64,000 bases of DNA from Archilochus colubris (taxonomy: Eukaryota; Chordata; Aves; Apodiformes; Trochilidae): positions 43,889,805 to 43,953,804 of the forward strand of contig CM041115.1 in the NCBI GenBank assembly GCA_023079485.1, given 5' to 3'. Numbering within the stretch: position 1 is the stretch's first letter; each line of letters opens with the position of its first letter. The translations under genes and the position numbers were made by a program. Positions 1 through 9,850 of the stretch are shown piece by piece. A model generated the notes under the pieces. That model worked only from the letters and a program-made list of their open reading frames with translations, did no database searches and was not told the origin of the DNA.

Positions 1-1674
1 GCATCATCTGCTAAGCTCATTAATACTTCTAGCAGAATTTCCCACAGCACCTATTCAGGAGCTGAGCTTGGGACAAGAGCACAGAACATCTACATTTAGT
101 TATACCTTTTATTTACTTAATGGAACTCAGTTTGCTTATAGATGACTTTGTGTAATTTCCAGACAAAAATAAGCTCTCTTTCTGTTTGCACTGTGGAAAA
201 GAGCTGGCAGAAAGTTTTGCCTTTGAAAGTATACCTCTCACTGTGGAAGCTTTTGGGATACCACTTGAAAAGACAGTACAGCGAGCCTTTGCATTAGTTC
301 CTGCAGAGTTTCATACTAGCTACACATATCTACAGTTCCTACAAAATAAAAAAAAAATTTAGAAGGCCATTTAGTTAACTATCTTACCAAGTGTTTTTGG
401 AGCACTTCCAGTAATATTTTACATAGTCCTGCTAGCGTACTATGCTAGACTACTATAATGCTAAGAGTACTACATCATCTTCAATGCCTCTTCTACTTCT
501 CTGGAGACAACTTAACAAAAAAAAAAAAAAAAAAAAGCTATGTATCAGCTAAAAAAAAAAATTACAAAATTGTTATATAGATTAAGAGCTCTAGGCAAAA
601 TCAAACTGTCCAGCAAAACCAATTTCCTTTTGATATTTTCAAAAGAGTCCTATAAACATTTTGAGATATTCATGACTTGATTGTGTCTGTTAAGATGACG
701 CATAAAAAATACCACTGAACATAAAATCTTCAAACACACCTACCTTCTCTCCAAGGAAAAAACCCTCAACCAACCAACTAACCACAGAAAAAAAACCCCA
801 GCACTTATATTTCAGTAAAAACAATAGGCTTCACACATTTTCATTTTTTTTAGTCTGGGGACAAAATATATTCTTTTCCGGAAATTATTTATTCTATTTT
901 TTTCTTTAGTTAGCTAGCAAGTAAAAACAAATTACCAGCAATGTTTTTGCCTTTCCACAAGCTGTGGTACCAAAGATGTCCAATTCAGCTCAGTGAAGTG
1001 AACTGAAAAAGCTCAAAACAGCCAGAAAATTAGTCAAGTGGTATGAAGAAACAGTGGGAGTATTCCTTCCTGTAAAAAAAAAAATCTTTCAGACTCAAAA
1101 GCTTGGCTATCTCACTTCATATGTAATCCACCGTTTTTCTGGTGTTTTAACTAGAATAAAGATATATCAGGAATTCATACTAATTAGATCACTAAAAAAA
1201 ACCCAAAAAACATACATTCATCGTTCAGTGCAATTTTTCAGAGAAGGCATGAAAAAAAAAAAAAAAAGAAAAAAAAACCTAAAAGACCTCCAGTGCCCTG
1301 TCTGCACCCAGCATTCTGGTCTCCAATCAAAAGGCAGGACATAGAATAGGCAACTTCCACTTCCAGTGTGTATAAGCTGTACTTAGATGTTTGAATAGAT
1401 TAGACACCAACTTTACTGCTCTGCAGAGTCACCTATATGAATAATCAATAGAGATACAAGGGTAAAGGGTCTGTGAGGGGCTGACCACCTGTTCCACTCT
1501 GCTAACTTTCTAGTATTTGACTAAGATAAAGAAACAAATAATGTGAAAAATTTAGAGCTTTCAGGATGGCAGATCTTAGGCAGACTTTTATTATCTCATT
1601 CCACCTCCATGAGGATGAATTAACAAAACAGACTGATAGCAACTGAGATACACTAAAATCAACAATTTAAATAC
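1..1674 (-). other. CD274: CD274 downstream region: last intron, unplaced tail exon(s) and probable 3' UTR
   Basis: AT-rich DNA with several A-runs (517-535, 550-560, 1252-1277). The cytoplasmic-tail exon should lie here on the minus strand or just beyond the window edge. The best-looking acceptor is a T-rich run followed by ACAG with the exon side at about 1067; it reads G-R-N-T-P in phase before a stop at about 996, but it lacks convincing homology. No other gene is visible. Confidence 0.35.
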
Positions 1675-1785
1675 CTTTTCTTTTGTAGATCATAAACAGT
1701 AACACTGATGGAACGAATACAGTCACAATGAGAATTGCTCCAACAAAGCGTCTGCTCTCAGTCCACAGAACACCATCAACTGAAT
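1675..1785 (-). CDS. CD274: CD274 coding exon 4: stalk, transmembrane helix and start of tail
   Basis: This is a 111-bp phase 1-1 exon with acceptor TTTCTTGAAG and donor G|GTATTT. After an acidic stalk (DSVDGVLWTESRR) comes a hydrophobic helix of about 22 residues running from FVGAILIV to LLFMIY, followed by the basic stop-transfer KRK. Reading frame, phase and position all fit the transmembrane exon of PD-L1. The intron downstream must lead to one or two small tail exons. Confidence 0.88.
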
Positions 1786-4748
1786 CTTCAAGAAAAACAA
1801 GGAGAGGAAAGAGTTTACATAATTGCATAAACACCTATAGTGATAGTGACAGTGACAGTCACAAATCCTGCTTGTCACCAATGTACAAGGTTTTACATCT
1901 TGCTTAGCTTTCTGTTAGGACTGCAGGAGAGCACTCAGTGAGGAAGGGAACAGAAAGTCCCTTCCATCTGGTAAAGCTGAGTGCAAAGGACAGGTGGCTC
2001 CCCTGAACCCCAGAGGCATTTCTTGTTAAAACCAAACTTGTCAGTTCACCAGACACTGAAAGGTTGATTTGGCTTTCTGACTCACGGCTGTCTGTTCCTA
2101 TCCCTTCTCACCCCCAAAAAGTGTGCCAGCACAGGCTGTGTGGTGAACAGGACCAGAGAAATTACCAAGTAACAATCTGATTAACAGATTTATTATTTCT
2201 GAGCTGGATCAAGTCTCAAGACTGACTGAAAGCTTGTGCAAACATTTTAGGGTACAAGGCAGAAATTAAAAGATTAACAAAGAGCAAAAGTAGTGGGGGT
2301 GGTGACCAGCTAAAAGCTCTAATGAGAAACTATATTGGTCTTCTCCGTTCATGCATCTTCCTTCAGTCCAGACTGTATGAGGAAAAAAAATAAATCTGTG
2401 TACAGTTTGTGAAATTTAAATATTCTCAAAGTAAAGGCTGTAGTGGCAGGAAAAGTCCATCTTGTCCAAATTTAATTGACAGTTATCATCAGCAAAGCAG
2501 AACATTTTCAGAAGTGTGTTTATTTTATTTACATGGGAGATTTCACTTCTAGGCTCCGACCTATATGCTTTTCAAATAATGGAACTTCTTTTAACACTCA
2601 GACTCAATTTTCACATAACTGTAGGTCATACAAAATTCCTGTCCTCAAACTCCAACCACACATGCATGACAAAGATGTTAATACAGGGGAAGTGTACACT
2701 AATAGCAAAACTTAACAACACAGGTATTCCTTTTCAGAATTAGGTAGGAAAGAGAAATGAATCATGGCTGAATCAACTCAGAAAAAATGACAGTGCTTTG
2801 AAGTGTATTACCATAAGTGGAACTTAGAAATGTTACCTGCTATATGTAAAATGGCAGATGTATTTTCTTGAAGCTCTTTATTCCAGAATATACAGTAAAA
2901 ATTCTCACCAACCCTACTTTTGATTGTAAGGGTACTTGTCACGTGATATAGCTGGTCACTTCCAGTTTCATAACTTGTGTTTGCCTTATAAGTCAAATCT
3001 TCATATTCTTTGTTTTGCCATATCACTTCAGCTAGTGGATATCCTTCTGACTGACACATCAGTTTCCATTCATTGTCTCCTGGGCTCACCATTCCTTGAG
3101 TAATGGTTCTATAAGGAGCTAAACAAATGGAAGAAAATTACTGCCAGTAGGAAGATATATAAACAACATATATTAGCAAGACACCTTTTCTTTATCCCCA
3201 GCCCCTGGACCAAGTTTACATACACCAACTTGGATTTGGTGAATAATACTCAAGACAGACACCACTGTGTCTGTCCATGGTAACTGAAGGTACAGGATTT
3301 ATTACAGTTCGAATGCTGATATTTAGAAAATTGCCTTATCTTTCTGATTTTTGCACTGACAAAAAGGCTTTTGCAATATCATTATGGGAAATAAAGTACA
3401 GAACACAGATTCAACCCAGACAAAAACCCCACAAAGTTGCACAGCTGTGCAAGGGCCATGAGATGACTACTTTCTTTTCAGAGTTTTCTTTAAATGCTAA
3501 CCCAAATACATTTTACTTCAGGGACCCCACTGAAATCTTATAACACTATCAGTCAGTGCTCAACCACCTTTAGGAGCATGCTCACCCTTCACTTTCAGGC
3601 TGATTGTCTTGTAGTCAGCTACCCCATAGCCAATAACACAGCGATAAATCCCTGCATCTCTGAGCTTCACATCAGTGATCTGAAGGACAGACCGCCCCAA
3701 TTTCAGATTCTCTTTCAGAAGATTTATTCTTCCCTTAAAGTCACTGTGCTGACTTTTGAAGTCTTCCACTCCTTTGATAAGTGCATAAACCTGCTTTCTG
3801 AGTTCATCTTTTTTTTCCCAGCTGATGCTTAAATCTCTAAACTCTGATTTCTCGTGCACTGGAAATGTGCATTCCATGGTCACATTGTTCCCACGTTCCA
3901 CAGTGTAGAGTGACTTGGGAGCTTCAACCGTGAATAAAGCTGAAAAACAACATTTGGAAGAAAACTTAATTTCCCAAGCACAGGCCTAGTATTTGAAGTC
4001 ATGTCTTACCATACACATAGGACATGTGAAGAACCAAAAGTATGTCTTGTTTAGAGAAACTGAACATTTCTGCATACACTTGCCCAAATTTGAAATAAAC
4101 TGGGCTCTTTATAGTTGCAGACATCTGCTTTGTGCACACACACACACTGTGATGCTGTACTAAAAAGAGACAAATGTGTGTGCACAGCCCCTCAGCTGTT
4201 GCTTTCAGAACATTGCCACTGTAACAAGCAATTGTTGGTGCCTTCAAATGGGATTATTCTCTTTATACACATGCCAGTTGTTTTTACACACATGATAAAG
4301 AACACCTGACTATCTCCCAGCTTGACAATGCCAGTAAAACTTTTTTGTGTGATGTAAATGGTAACCTGTCTGAAACAATGTCTACATGTGTACTGCAAAC
4401 AGGGCTTTCAACCTGGCAGCATACATATTAAAGACACATACTTAGTTTAATAAAACAGCACACTAAGATCTTTTTATTTAAAACATTATATATAGAAAAG
4501 ACAGCAAACACTAGCACTTGCAAAAAAAAAAACCAAAACAAAACAAAACAAAACCACCACAAAAAAACAGCAAACAAAAAAACCACCACAAAATGAAGTA
4601 ATTAATGTTTCTGTGCTTACATATGCATACACTTAATATGTTCTATATGAAATACACTTAAACAGTTCTACTTCTTACAGCTCGGTTTCTTACCATTTAA
4701 GAAATGCCAGTAGAATAAAAATATATACAAAATCAAGGGCTTTTCCAT
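1675..4748 (-). CDS. CD274: CD274 / PD-L1, immune checkpoint ligand (spliced, 3' end unresolved)
   Basis: Single-pass membrane ligand of the PD-1 receptor; it inhibits T cells at the cell surface. Four coding exons were read on the minus strand: 4694..4748, 3586..3939, 2837..3118 and 1675..1785. All have GT-AG borders and every internal junction is phase 1, as expected of Ig-superfamily exons. Together they encode about 267 residues in the order signal peptide, IgV, IgC, stalk and transmembrane segment. The signal peptide with a YWH-x-LN motif and the IgV motif ITDVKLRDAGIYRC are very close to mammalian PD-L1. PD-L2 was considered, but the signal peptide and V domain fit PD-L1 better. The human protein is 290 residues; the missing part is the short cytoplasmic tail, whose exon(s) I could not place below 1675. 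No frame breaks are seen in the exons. Confidence 0.93.
2837..3118 (-). CDS. CD274: CD274 coding exon 3: IgC-like domain
   Basis: This is a 282-bp phase 1-1 exon between a TTTAG acceptor and the donor GCAG|GTAACA. It encodes a membrane-proximal IgC domain: first cysteine in WKLMCQSEGYP, tryptophan in EVIWQN, a STLTIKS strand, and the second cysteine in ENFYCIFWN. Two NTS sequons may be glycosylated. The domain matches the PD-L1/B7 family plan; the residues are more divergent than in the IgV exon. Confidence 0.9.
3586..3939 (-). CDS. CD274: CD274 coding exon 2: IgV domain (PD-1-binding face)
   Basis: This is a 354-bp exon, phase 1 at both ends, with acceptor TTTTTCAG and donor G|GTGAGC. It encodes an IgV fold: the first cysteine is in NVTMECTF, the core tryptophan in SISWEKK, and the second cysteine in the DAGIYRC motif. 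NVT is a possible N-glycosylation site placed as in mammalian PD-L1. The LQITDVKL strand before the second cysteine is the most diagnostic part. The domain has normal length and no stop. Confidence 0.93.
4694..4748 (-). CDS. CD274: CD274 coding exon 1: start codon and signal peptide
   Basis: The exon begins at about 4758 after a TTTTAG acceptor, so a non-coding exon must lie upstream. The ATG is at 4746-4748 and 18 codons follow before the donor G|GTAAGA. The residues are a short charged start (MEKP) and a hydrophobic run ending YWHFLN. When the phase-1 codon is completed by the next exon, the sequence continues ALFTV, a typical cleavage region. An upstream purine at -3 and the absence of an earlier in-frame ATG in the exon support this start. 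Confidence 0.9.
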
Positions 4749-4758
4749 GATCTAGAAC

Positions 4759-7398
4759 CTAAAATGATACAATGATAGAAAAACATAAATACTTGCTCAT
4801 TCTTTAACTTACACTGTAAAATAAATTTTGTAGTCACTCCACAGAAATAACTGTACAGAAGACACTGAATTCTACTGCAGCTGAAAACATAACAAAATTG
4901 CACCTTTAACTCTGGTAGATGATCAGGCAGAAAGCTTCCTTTGTGGATCCAGGAAAAACATAAACTTTTATTTGTTTTAAACATTTGTCTTTGCTTATGG
5001 CAATATTTATGTTTTATCCCTATCTGCCAATTAGTAATAAACACTGACAGCTTGCCAATCGTTCCCCTAAATGGCAGCAGAGAGCTAGGAGGAAAATTAA
5101 AGACTTTTATATATATGTTCAGAGAAAGAAATAGAACTTAGTTCTTCCCCACCTGTCTGCCTTACTGGATGTCAGTATGAACATCAGAAGAGGTCTTCAG
5201 ATTAACACCTGTAAGAAGGATGACAAGAAGTAAGCTTTTCTGGTACTGAGCCCCATGCTGGTATCTGGCAATTGCTTAACTTTAACTTGCAGGCTTTCTC
5301 CCACTCTACAGGAAAACAATCCTTACTACACACAACAGAAGTTTGAGTATCACTTACAGAATTCCTCAAGAATTCAAAAGTCTGGCTGTAAAAGATTTTC
5401 CACTGTGGAAAAATTGTTGGTCGAGGTTGGTCGAGGTCAAATTCCGATGCATATAAAAAGCTCACTGCAATAACCATTACAGACCCTTCTCCTGCTTCAC
5501 CCTGCGCTGCAGGATCCTCTGGCTGCATTGGCTGACATAACTCAAGACCTAAATGCCAATCAAAGGTCTTTGCCAAAGCAGCAATCTTCTCAATCTTTTT
5601 CTTGCAGAATCTACAATGCTGCTTCTTTCCTCCTGCTGGCTTCTGACATACACAGAAACCACAGTTTCACAATCACAAAAAGATATTCACTGTCCAAAAT
5701 GCTCTTCAGTATTGCTGCTGTATGGAACACAACTATCGCCCCACACTTCTCGAGATAGAACTTAAATCTTGCTGTACCACTACCTACTTTTTTCAAGAAA
5801 TTTCCCCATTACTGAAAAATTTCCCTCTAGGGAACTCTGCGTTGCTAACAGTGGTTCATTGTAGCCAGAAACAAAAATGTATGGCAAATTAGCACACAAA
5901 ATACCACAGGCACTGTAAGACATGTCATCTGATCAAAGCCATACAGGACAACAAGTCCTTAAAGCACCATTAAGAAGGAAGCCATCCATCTATACAAGCT
6001 CAGGATCTCTGTGCTGCTGTGCCAAACAACTGCTGATAGTGCCTGGAAATTTCTACACAACTTACTCAGTCTGCAAAGCTTCTAAATAGGAATAATGGGA
6101 AAACAGTGCCTACTTTCCTCTAGTAAGAACACATATTCATTCTCTCCCCAAGACTTTAGCATAATGAAGGCACTTGCCTTGCCACTATGTAGTGCAAGAA
6201 GAGTTGTTAACCATATGCATTAGCTTGGCAAAAAATCTCTTCCTTGATTCTAGAAGTCATTCGAGACCACAGGAAAACAAAACAAAACAAAACCAATTAA
6301 AAAAAATTATTGGAAAGCAAAGAAGCAAAGGCTGTACTCACATTAACTTATGGATCACAGCAGTGTAACCTGGTCACCAGCACAAAATACAACTTAAAAC
6401 ATATGTTCTAGTATATGTTCACCCACTTATTATACTGAGAAATGACTAATGAAATGTTTTCTGGAAGTATTTTCTTCTCTCTCTACTTGACAGACCACTT
6501 ACAGGATCAGACATGGAACCAAAAAATATAATACAGGAAACTGGTAAGAGCTGCCCTTTGTACCTGATGTGTGGGAAGAGCATGGAGACAGTGGTACATG
6601 AAATGAGTAAATGCAACATTTATGTTCTAATAACCTGAAACTACCTTAGTAGCCTGAGGGGGTGTATAGCAATAGGTCAGATCGACGAAGCTTAATTTCC
6701 ACTGACTCCGGGGCTTAAAAAAAACCCAACCGACCAAACAAACAAAAACCAACAACAAAAAAAAAAACCTGAAACAAACTTGTAAAATAGTGACCGTGAG
6801 ACCACAGAAGCCATCGATGTAGCTGGCTGTCAGTGTTATTTAGTTTCCTCTTTTTCCTTGCTTGTCTAGAGGTCACGGGTTTTTGTTTTCTTCTGTTTTG
6901 TTCCACGTAAGTATTTAGTTGTAAATAAAAGACTAGGCAGGTTGGGGATTTTTTTTGTTTTTTTGGGTTTTGCGGTTGATTTTTGGTTTTGTTGGTTTTG
7001 GGGTGTTTGTATTGTTGGTTTTTTTGGGGGGGAGGGGGACTTGGTTGTTGTTGCTTTACACACACAGCTCACAGTATAGTTACATACTGCAGTTAGTGGG
7101 GGGCTTTAGTTTGTTTGGTTTACCCGTATTCTGCAGCAGAGTTTCCAGACAATCACCTCAAGCTGTGCCTGTCCTAAGCAAAACCTGACCTGATCAGAGA
7201 GCACTGACCGCAGGGAAGGTACCAAGGTCGGACGGCAGCAGTGCGAGGTCGACTGTCCGAGCCCCTCTCCGGAGCTGAGCTCCGGCACCAGCTGCCTCCT
7301 CCGTCTGCCCGGCTACGGAAGGGAGGCGGTCAGACACCCGCTCCCACCCTCGCAGACGGCGGACCCGTGGGGCAGAGACCCTCCCGACCCACCCTCAC
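4759..7398 (-). other. CD274: CD274 5' intron (between inferred non-coding exon and signal-peptide exon)
   Basis: No coding exon was recognised in this 2.6-kb stretch. It contains short low-complexity tracts (A/C-rich 6716-6772, G/T-rich 6949-7040) and a 10-bp tandem GGTCGAGGTT-like repeat near 5420-5437. The boundary at 7398 rests on an inferred donor in the CpG island. Confidence 0.5.
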
Positions 7399-7474
7399 CC
7401 CGGTTCTGCCCCTACCCAGTGGCCCTTGCGTTCCATCCCACTCCACTCATCCCCCGTCTCGGCCCCGTCCCGGG
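7399..7474 (-). other. CD274: Inferred non-coding first exon of CD274
   Basis: On the minus strand a TATAA-like sequence (7502-7506) lies in GC-rich DNA. About 75 bases further along the strand is the donor-like CGGG|GTGAGG at 7398. The signal-peptide exon begins with an acceptor before the ATG, so a non-coding first exon is required, and mammalian CD274 also has one. The exact transcription start is inferred, not seen. Confidence 0.35.
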
Positions 7475-7646
7475 TCTTGCTTGGCCGCCTCCATTGCGGT
7501 CTTATAGCCGGAGGCCGTGCCGGGAACTCCCGCCGGAGCTTCCCAGCGTCGGAAGGAAAGCCGGCCCTAGAAGCCATGGGGCCGTGCCCCAGCTCCGCCT
7601 TTGCTGCAGCCGTGTCGGGCAGGGATCCGCCCGGCGGGCTTCTCTA

Positions 7647-7705
7647 TTCCTGGAAGATGAGGGCTTTCAGGAAGCGAAACCGAAAGCTCCATCTCTTTCA
7701 GGGAA
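7647..7705 (-). promoter_or_regulatory. CD274: GAS / IRF element / GAS cluster upstream of CD274
   Basis: Within 59 bp there are two STAT-type palindromes matching TTCNNNGAA, TTCCTGGAA at 7647-7655 and TTCAGGGAA at 7697-7705. They flank GAAACCGAAA at 7676-7685, an exact match to the IRF-binding pattern GAAANNGAAA. They sit 170-230 bp upstream of the inferred minus-strand start. Mammalian PD-L1 is induced by interferon-gamma through STAT1 and IRF1, so the arrangement makes functional sense. Binding is inferred from motif match only. Confidence 0.55.
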
Positions 7706-7720
7706 CGGGTCAGCAGATGA

Positions 7721-8642
7721 CGGCGGCACGCTCCATCCTTCCCTTCCCAAGCAGGAATAATGTCTTTTTCTGTCTTTTTTTTTTTTTTTGAGGGTGTGGG
7801 AAACGGATGGCACGCGTGACTTAGATGGAGGAGAACTGATGTCAGAGGACTGGAAACTACCCGATAACACAGCAGTCAGGATGCCTGTAAAGTCCAGGAG
7901 CCACCTGCTGCTTCTCTGGAAGCAAAGAAGCAATGCAACTATTTGAATAGCTGTGTTCCCTGACACTTAGAAGTTACTGCTGATGGATAAAAGTCCAGTT
8001 TAATAACCTGACAATGCAGTGTGGTATATGCGGTTTCTTTGGTTTGATAATGTTTCTTGTGTTATGAAACATAACCTTAAAAAGATCTTTGATAGTTTAC
8101 TCTGGAATTTACATCTGCAAAAATATTAGTCGTAGCTGAAAGTAAAAGGTTACTTTCTGCATTTGTCTTTCTACCTTTGTTCGTCATATTAGTCTACTGA
8201 CTTAATGGCTGGTGTCTATACCAACCTCAGGTGCCCTGGTCTGTTACTGCTTTGTAGTTTTAGTTGCACTTTATTGCTGAATTTGATGTGAGAGACAACT
8301 CTGAGTTTCAATAATGCTTTAATTACTGAAGTTAATTCCATATGGAAATGGAATATGGCAACATTTTCCATACTGTTAGCTTTAAATAGTACAGTTGCAT
8401 TCTTCCTGAGGCTTCTGGACCACAGGAAAGCTATGGATAGCCATATTTGCTTGTGCTGCACATCTCCCCTGTTTTCAAACAAGTATCTTAATGAAACTGT
8501 ATAAAGGGTGCACGTACTCTCAGTATGCTGAAGGAAGAACACAGGTCAGACTAAGTTTAATGGCAGGTAAACTTTTAAGTATTGTTTATGGCCAAAGGAG
8601 AAGCAGAGCTTCTATATAAAGCTAATTTTTTTGCTGTTATTA
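7721..8642. other. Intergenic DNA, nothing recognised
   Basis: After a T-run at 7777-7790 the sequence is AT-rich, with no coding region, repeat family or RNA gene that I can support. Confidence 0.5.
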
Positions 8643-8997
8643 TGTAGTCAAATGAGGCAACCAGGTGCCACTAATTACCAGGTAGTGGGCATGAGCTTGT
8701 GTTAAGCCCACCTGAGCCTGATTAGGGCAGGCCCCCACTGCGCATGAGCAGGATTAGGGGGCCAATAAAAGGTGAGTCTCGAAGCAGAGGCTCAGCTCAG
8801 TCCTGAGCACACCTGCAGAGAGGTGAGCCGCTTCTCTCAGCACCACACTACCTTCGTTGCACCACTAGAGCTGATTGCCTTTAGGGTGAGGCTTGAGTGG
8901 CGCAGCCGGTTAGCATGCAGTTATACAGACAGCCCTGAGCAATGCTAAGGCCGCGGATTCGAGACTCCTCAGAGCCTGGTTGCCTCATTTCACTACA
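8643..8997. mobile_element. 355-bp element with 23-bp inverted ends (LTR-like or MITE-like)
   Basis: The first 23 bases (8643-8665) and last 23 bases (8975-8997) are reverse complements with one mismatch; the core AAATGAGGCAACCAGG is perfect over 16 bases. The element starts TGTAGT and ends ACTACA, the TG...CA rule of retroviral LTRs, and contains an AATAAA-type signal (CCAATAAAAG near 8762). Near its right end is a tRNA-like segment. No clear target-site duplication is visible. It may be a solo LTR with unusually long inverted ends, or a non-autonomous element that captured a tRNA-derived sequence. Confidence 0.6.
8890..8976 (+). repeat. tRNA-Ile(UAU)-like pseudogene inside the inverted-ended element
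   Basis: An A-box-like TGGCGCAGCCGG (8898-8909) is followed by GTTAGC. The anticodon-region sequence TTATA and a B-box-like GATTCGAGACT (8956-8966) come next. The layout resembles intron-containing tRNA-Ile(UAU), in which TGGCGCA..CGGTTAGC is characteristic. The acceptor ends GGCT/AGCC pair over four bases, but the T stem does not pair well, so it is not a functional tRNA gene. It is probably a tRNA-derived promoter module. Confidence 0.5.
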
Positions 8998-9457
8998 GTA
9001 TACCAAGTCTGCATTTCTCCGTGTTGCAGCATTACGTTAATCATAAAATCTTGGTACCGTACAAAGACAACAAAATTATTAAAATAATGAGAGATAGAAC
9101 ACCAATTGGTTGCTGAAACTCCTGCCACAGACAAGCCAAACAACACAAAGCTGTAAGCTGGTCAAGAAGAGTTTAGATAGAGCAGGCCTGACAAACCTCA
9201 TCCCTGAGGCCCTGAAAACTCAGTAGAGATCTCAGGGCCTGCTATTAGAAATGGAGATATAGTATCACAAGACCACAGGGCAACAACAGTTCCCTGGGAT
9301 TGCAGGGATTAGTTGTAGTAGTTACAGTATACTGTAGCGTGTGGCGTGAGGTCACCTTTGGCATTTACATGCAGTGCTTCACTTATTAAACCACTTCGTG
9401 CATCTGAAGGCTGCAGATCGAACAGATTATCAGTGACTGTCATTAACACCTGGCTTC
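8998..9457. other. Intergenic DNA, nothing recognised
   Basis: No gene, RNA or repeat family was recognised between the inverted-ended element and the open frame that starts at 9458. Confidence 0.45.
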
Positions 9458-9790
9458 ATGAAGCTGCCTTCATCACCAGAAGGGCTAAAAAGTGTAGCCA
9501 CCCACTACCAACTAGACCATGCCTCAGAGTGCACCTTATTCTTTGGAAATCCTTCTAACATCCTAATTCAGGGACTGCTGCAGAACATAACCAGAGCCAA
9601 CAGTGATACCAGCAACAGTTTCTGTGACCTCTGCATATATCACAGAGGAGAGGACAGCAACCTCTACAGATTCCACTATGATAATCCAGAAGTGTTAGGG
9701 AACCACTCTGAAGGTATCAAGCATGAACTGTGTCCTGGTTTGGGACAGGATAAAGGTAATTTTCTGTCTTGTACTTTTACTTTCAGCTAA
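9458..9790 (+). other. Unrecognised open frame of 110 codons
   Basis: An uninterrupted frame with ordinary amino-acid composition (motifs such as GEDSNLYRFHYDNPEV). I recognise no family. Its last 20 or so codons run into an LTR-like sequence, and the flanks are repetitive, so it may be a fragment of a retroelement or of a processed copy. No promoter, start context or splice sites support a real gene. Confidence 0.2.
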
Positions 9791-9850
9791 GTCTCTTGTA
9801 AGTAGCTGCACTGCCTGAAATTCGATGAGGAGGAATTAAAATCACCCACT
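9727..9850 (+). mobile_element. LTR-like fragment
   Basis: TGTCCTGGTTTGGGACAGGA followed by TAAAGGTAATTTTCTG resembles the 5' end of common avian endogenous-retrovirus LTRs, whose consensus begins TGTCCTGGTTT and continues to GTTAATTTTC. The right boundary and any target duplication could not be found. The assignment is from remembered family appearance, not alignment. Confidence 0.35.

Larger units (their letters stand above)
7180..7720 (-). promoter_or_regulatory. CD274: CpG island, probable CD274 promoter
   Basis: GC content and CpG frequency rise sharply against AT-rich flanks. The island lies upstream of the minus-strand CD274 exons and contains a TATA-like box plus a cluster of interferon-type elements. 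No plus-strand gene starts here that I can recognise. Confidence 0.65.

Noticed and set aside
996..1067. Candidate CD274 tail exon after a T-rich acceptor
   Set aside because: The acceptor is good, but beyond the first residues the translation has no resemblance to PD-L1 tails and shows a hydrophobic end unlike a cytoplasmic tail; kept only as a possibility.
8890..8976. Functional tRNA gene
   Set aside because: The T stem and anticodon stem do not pair properly, and the B box deviates from consensus, so it is called a tRNA-like module rather than a gene.
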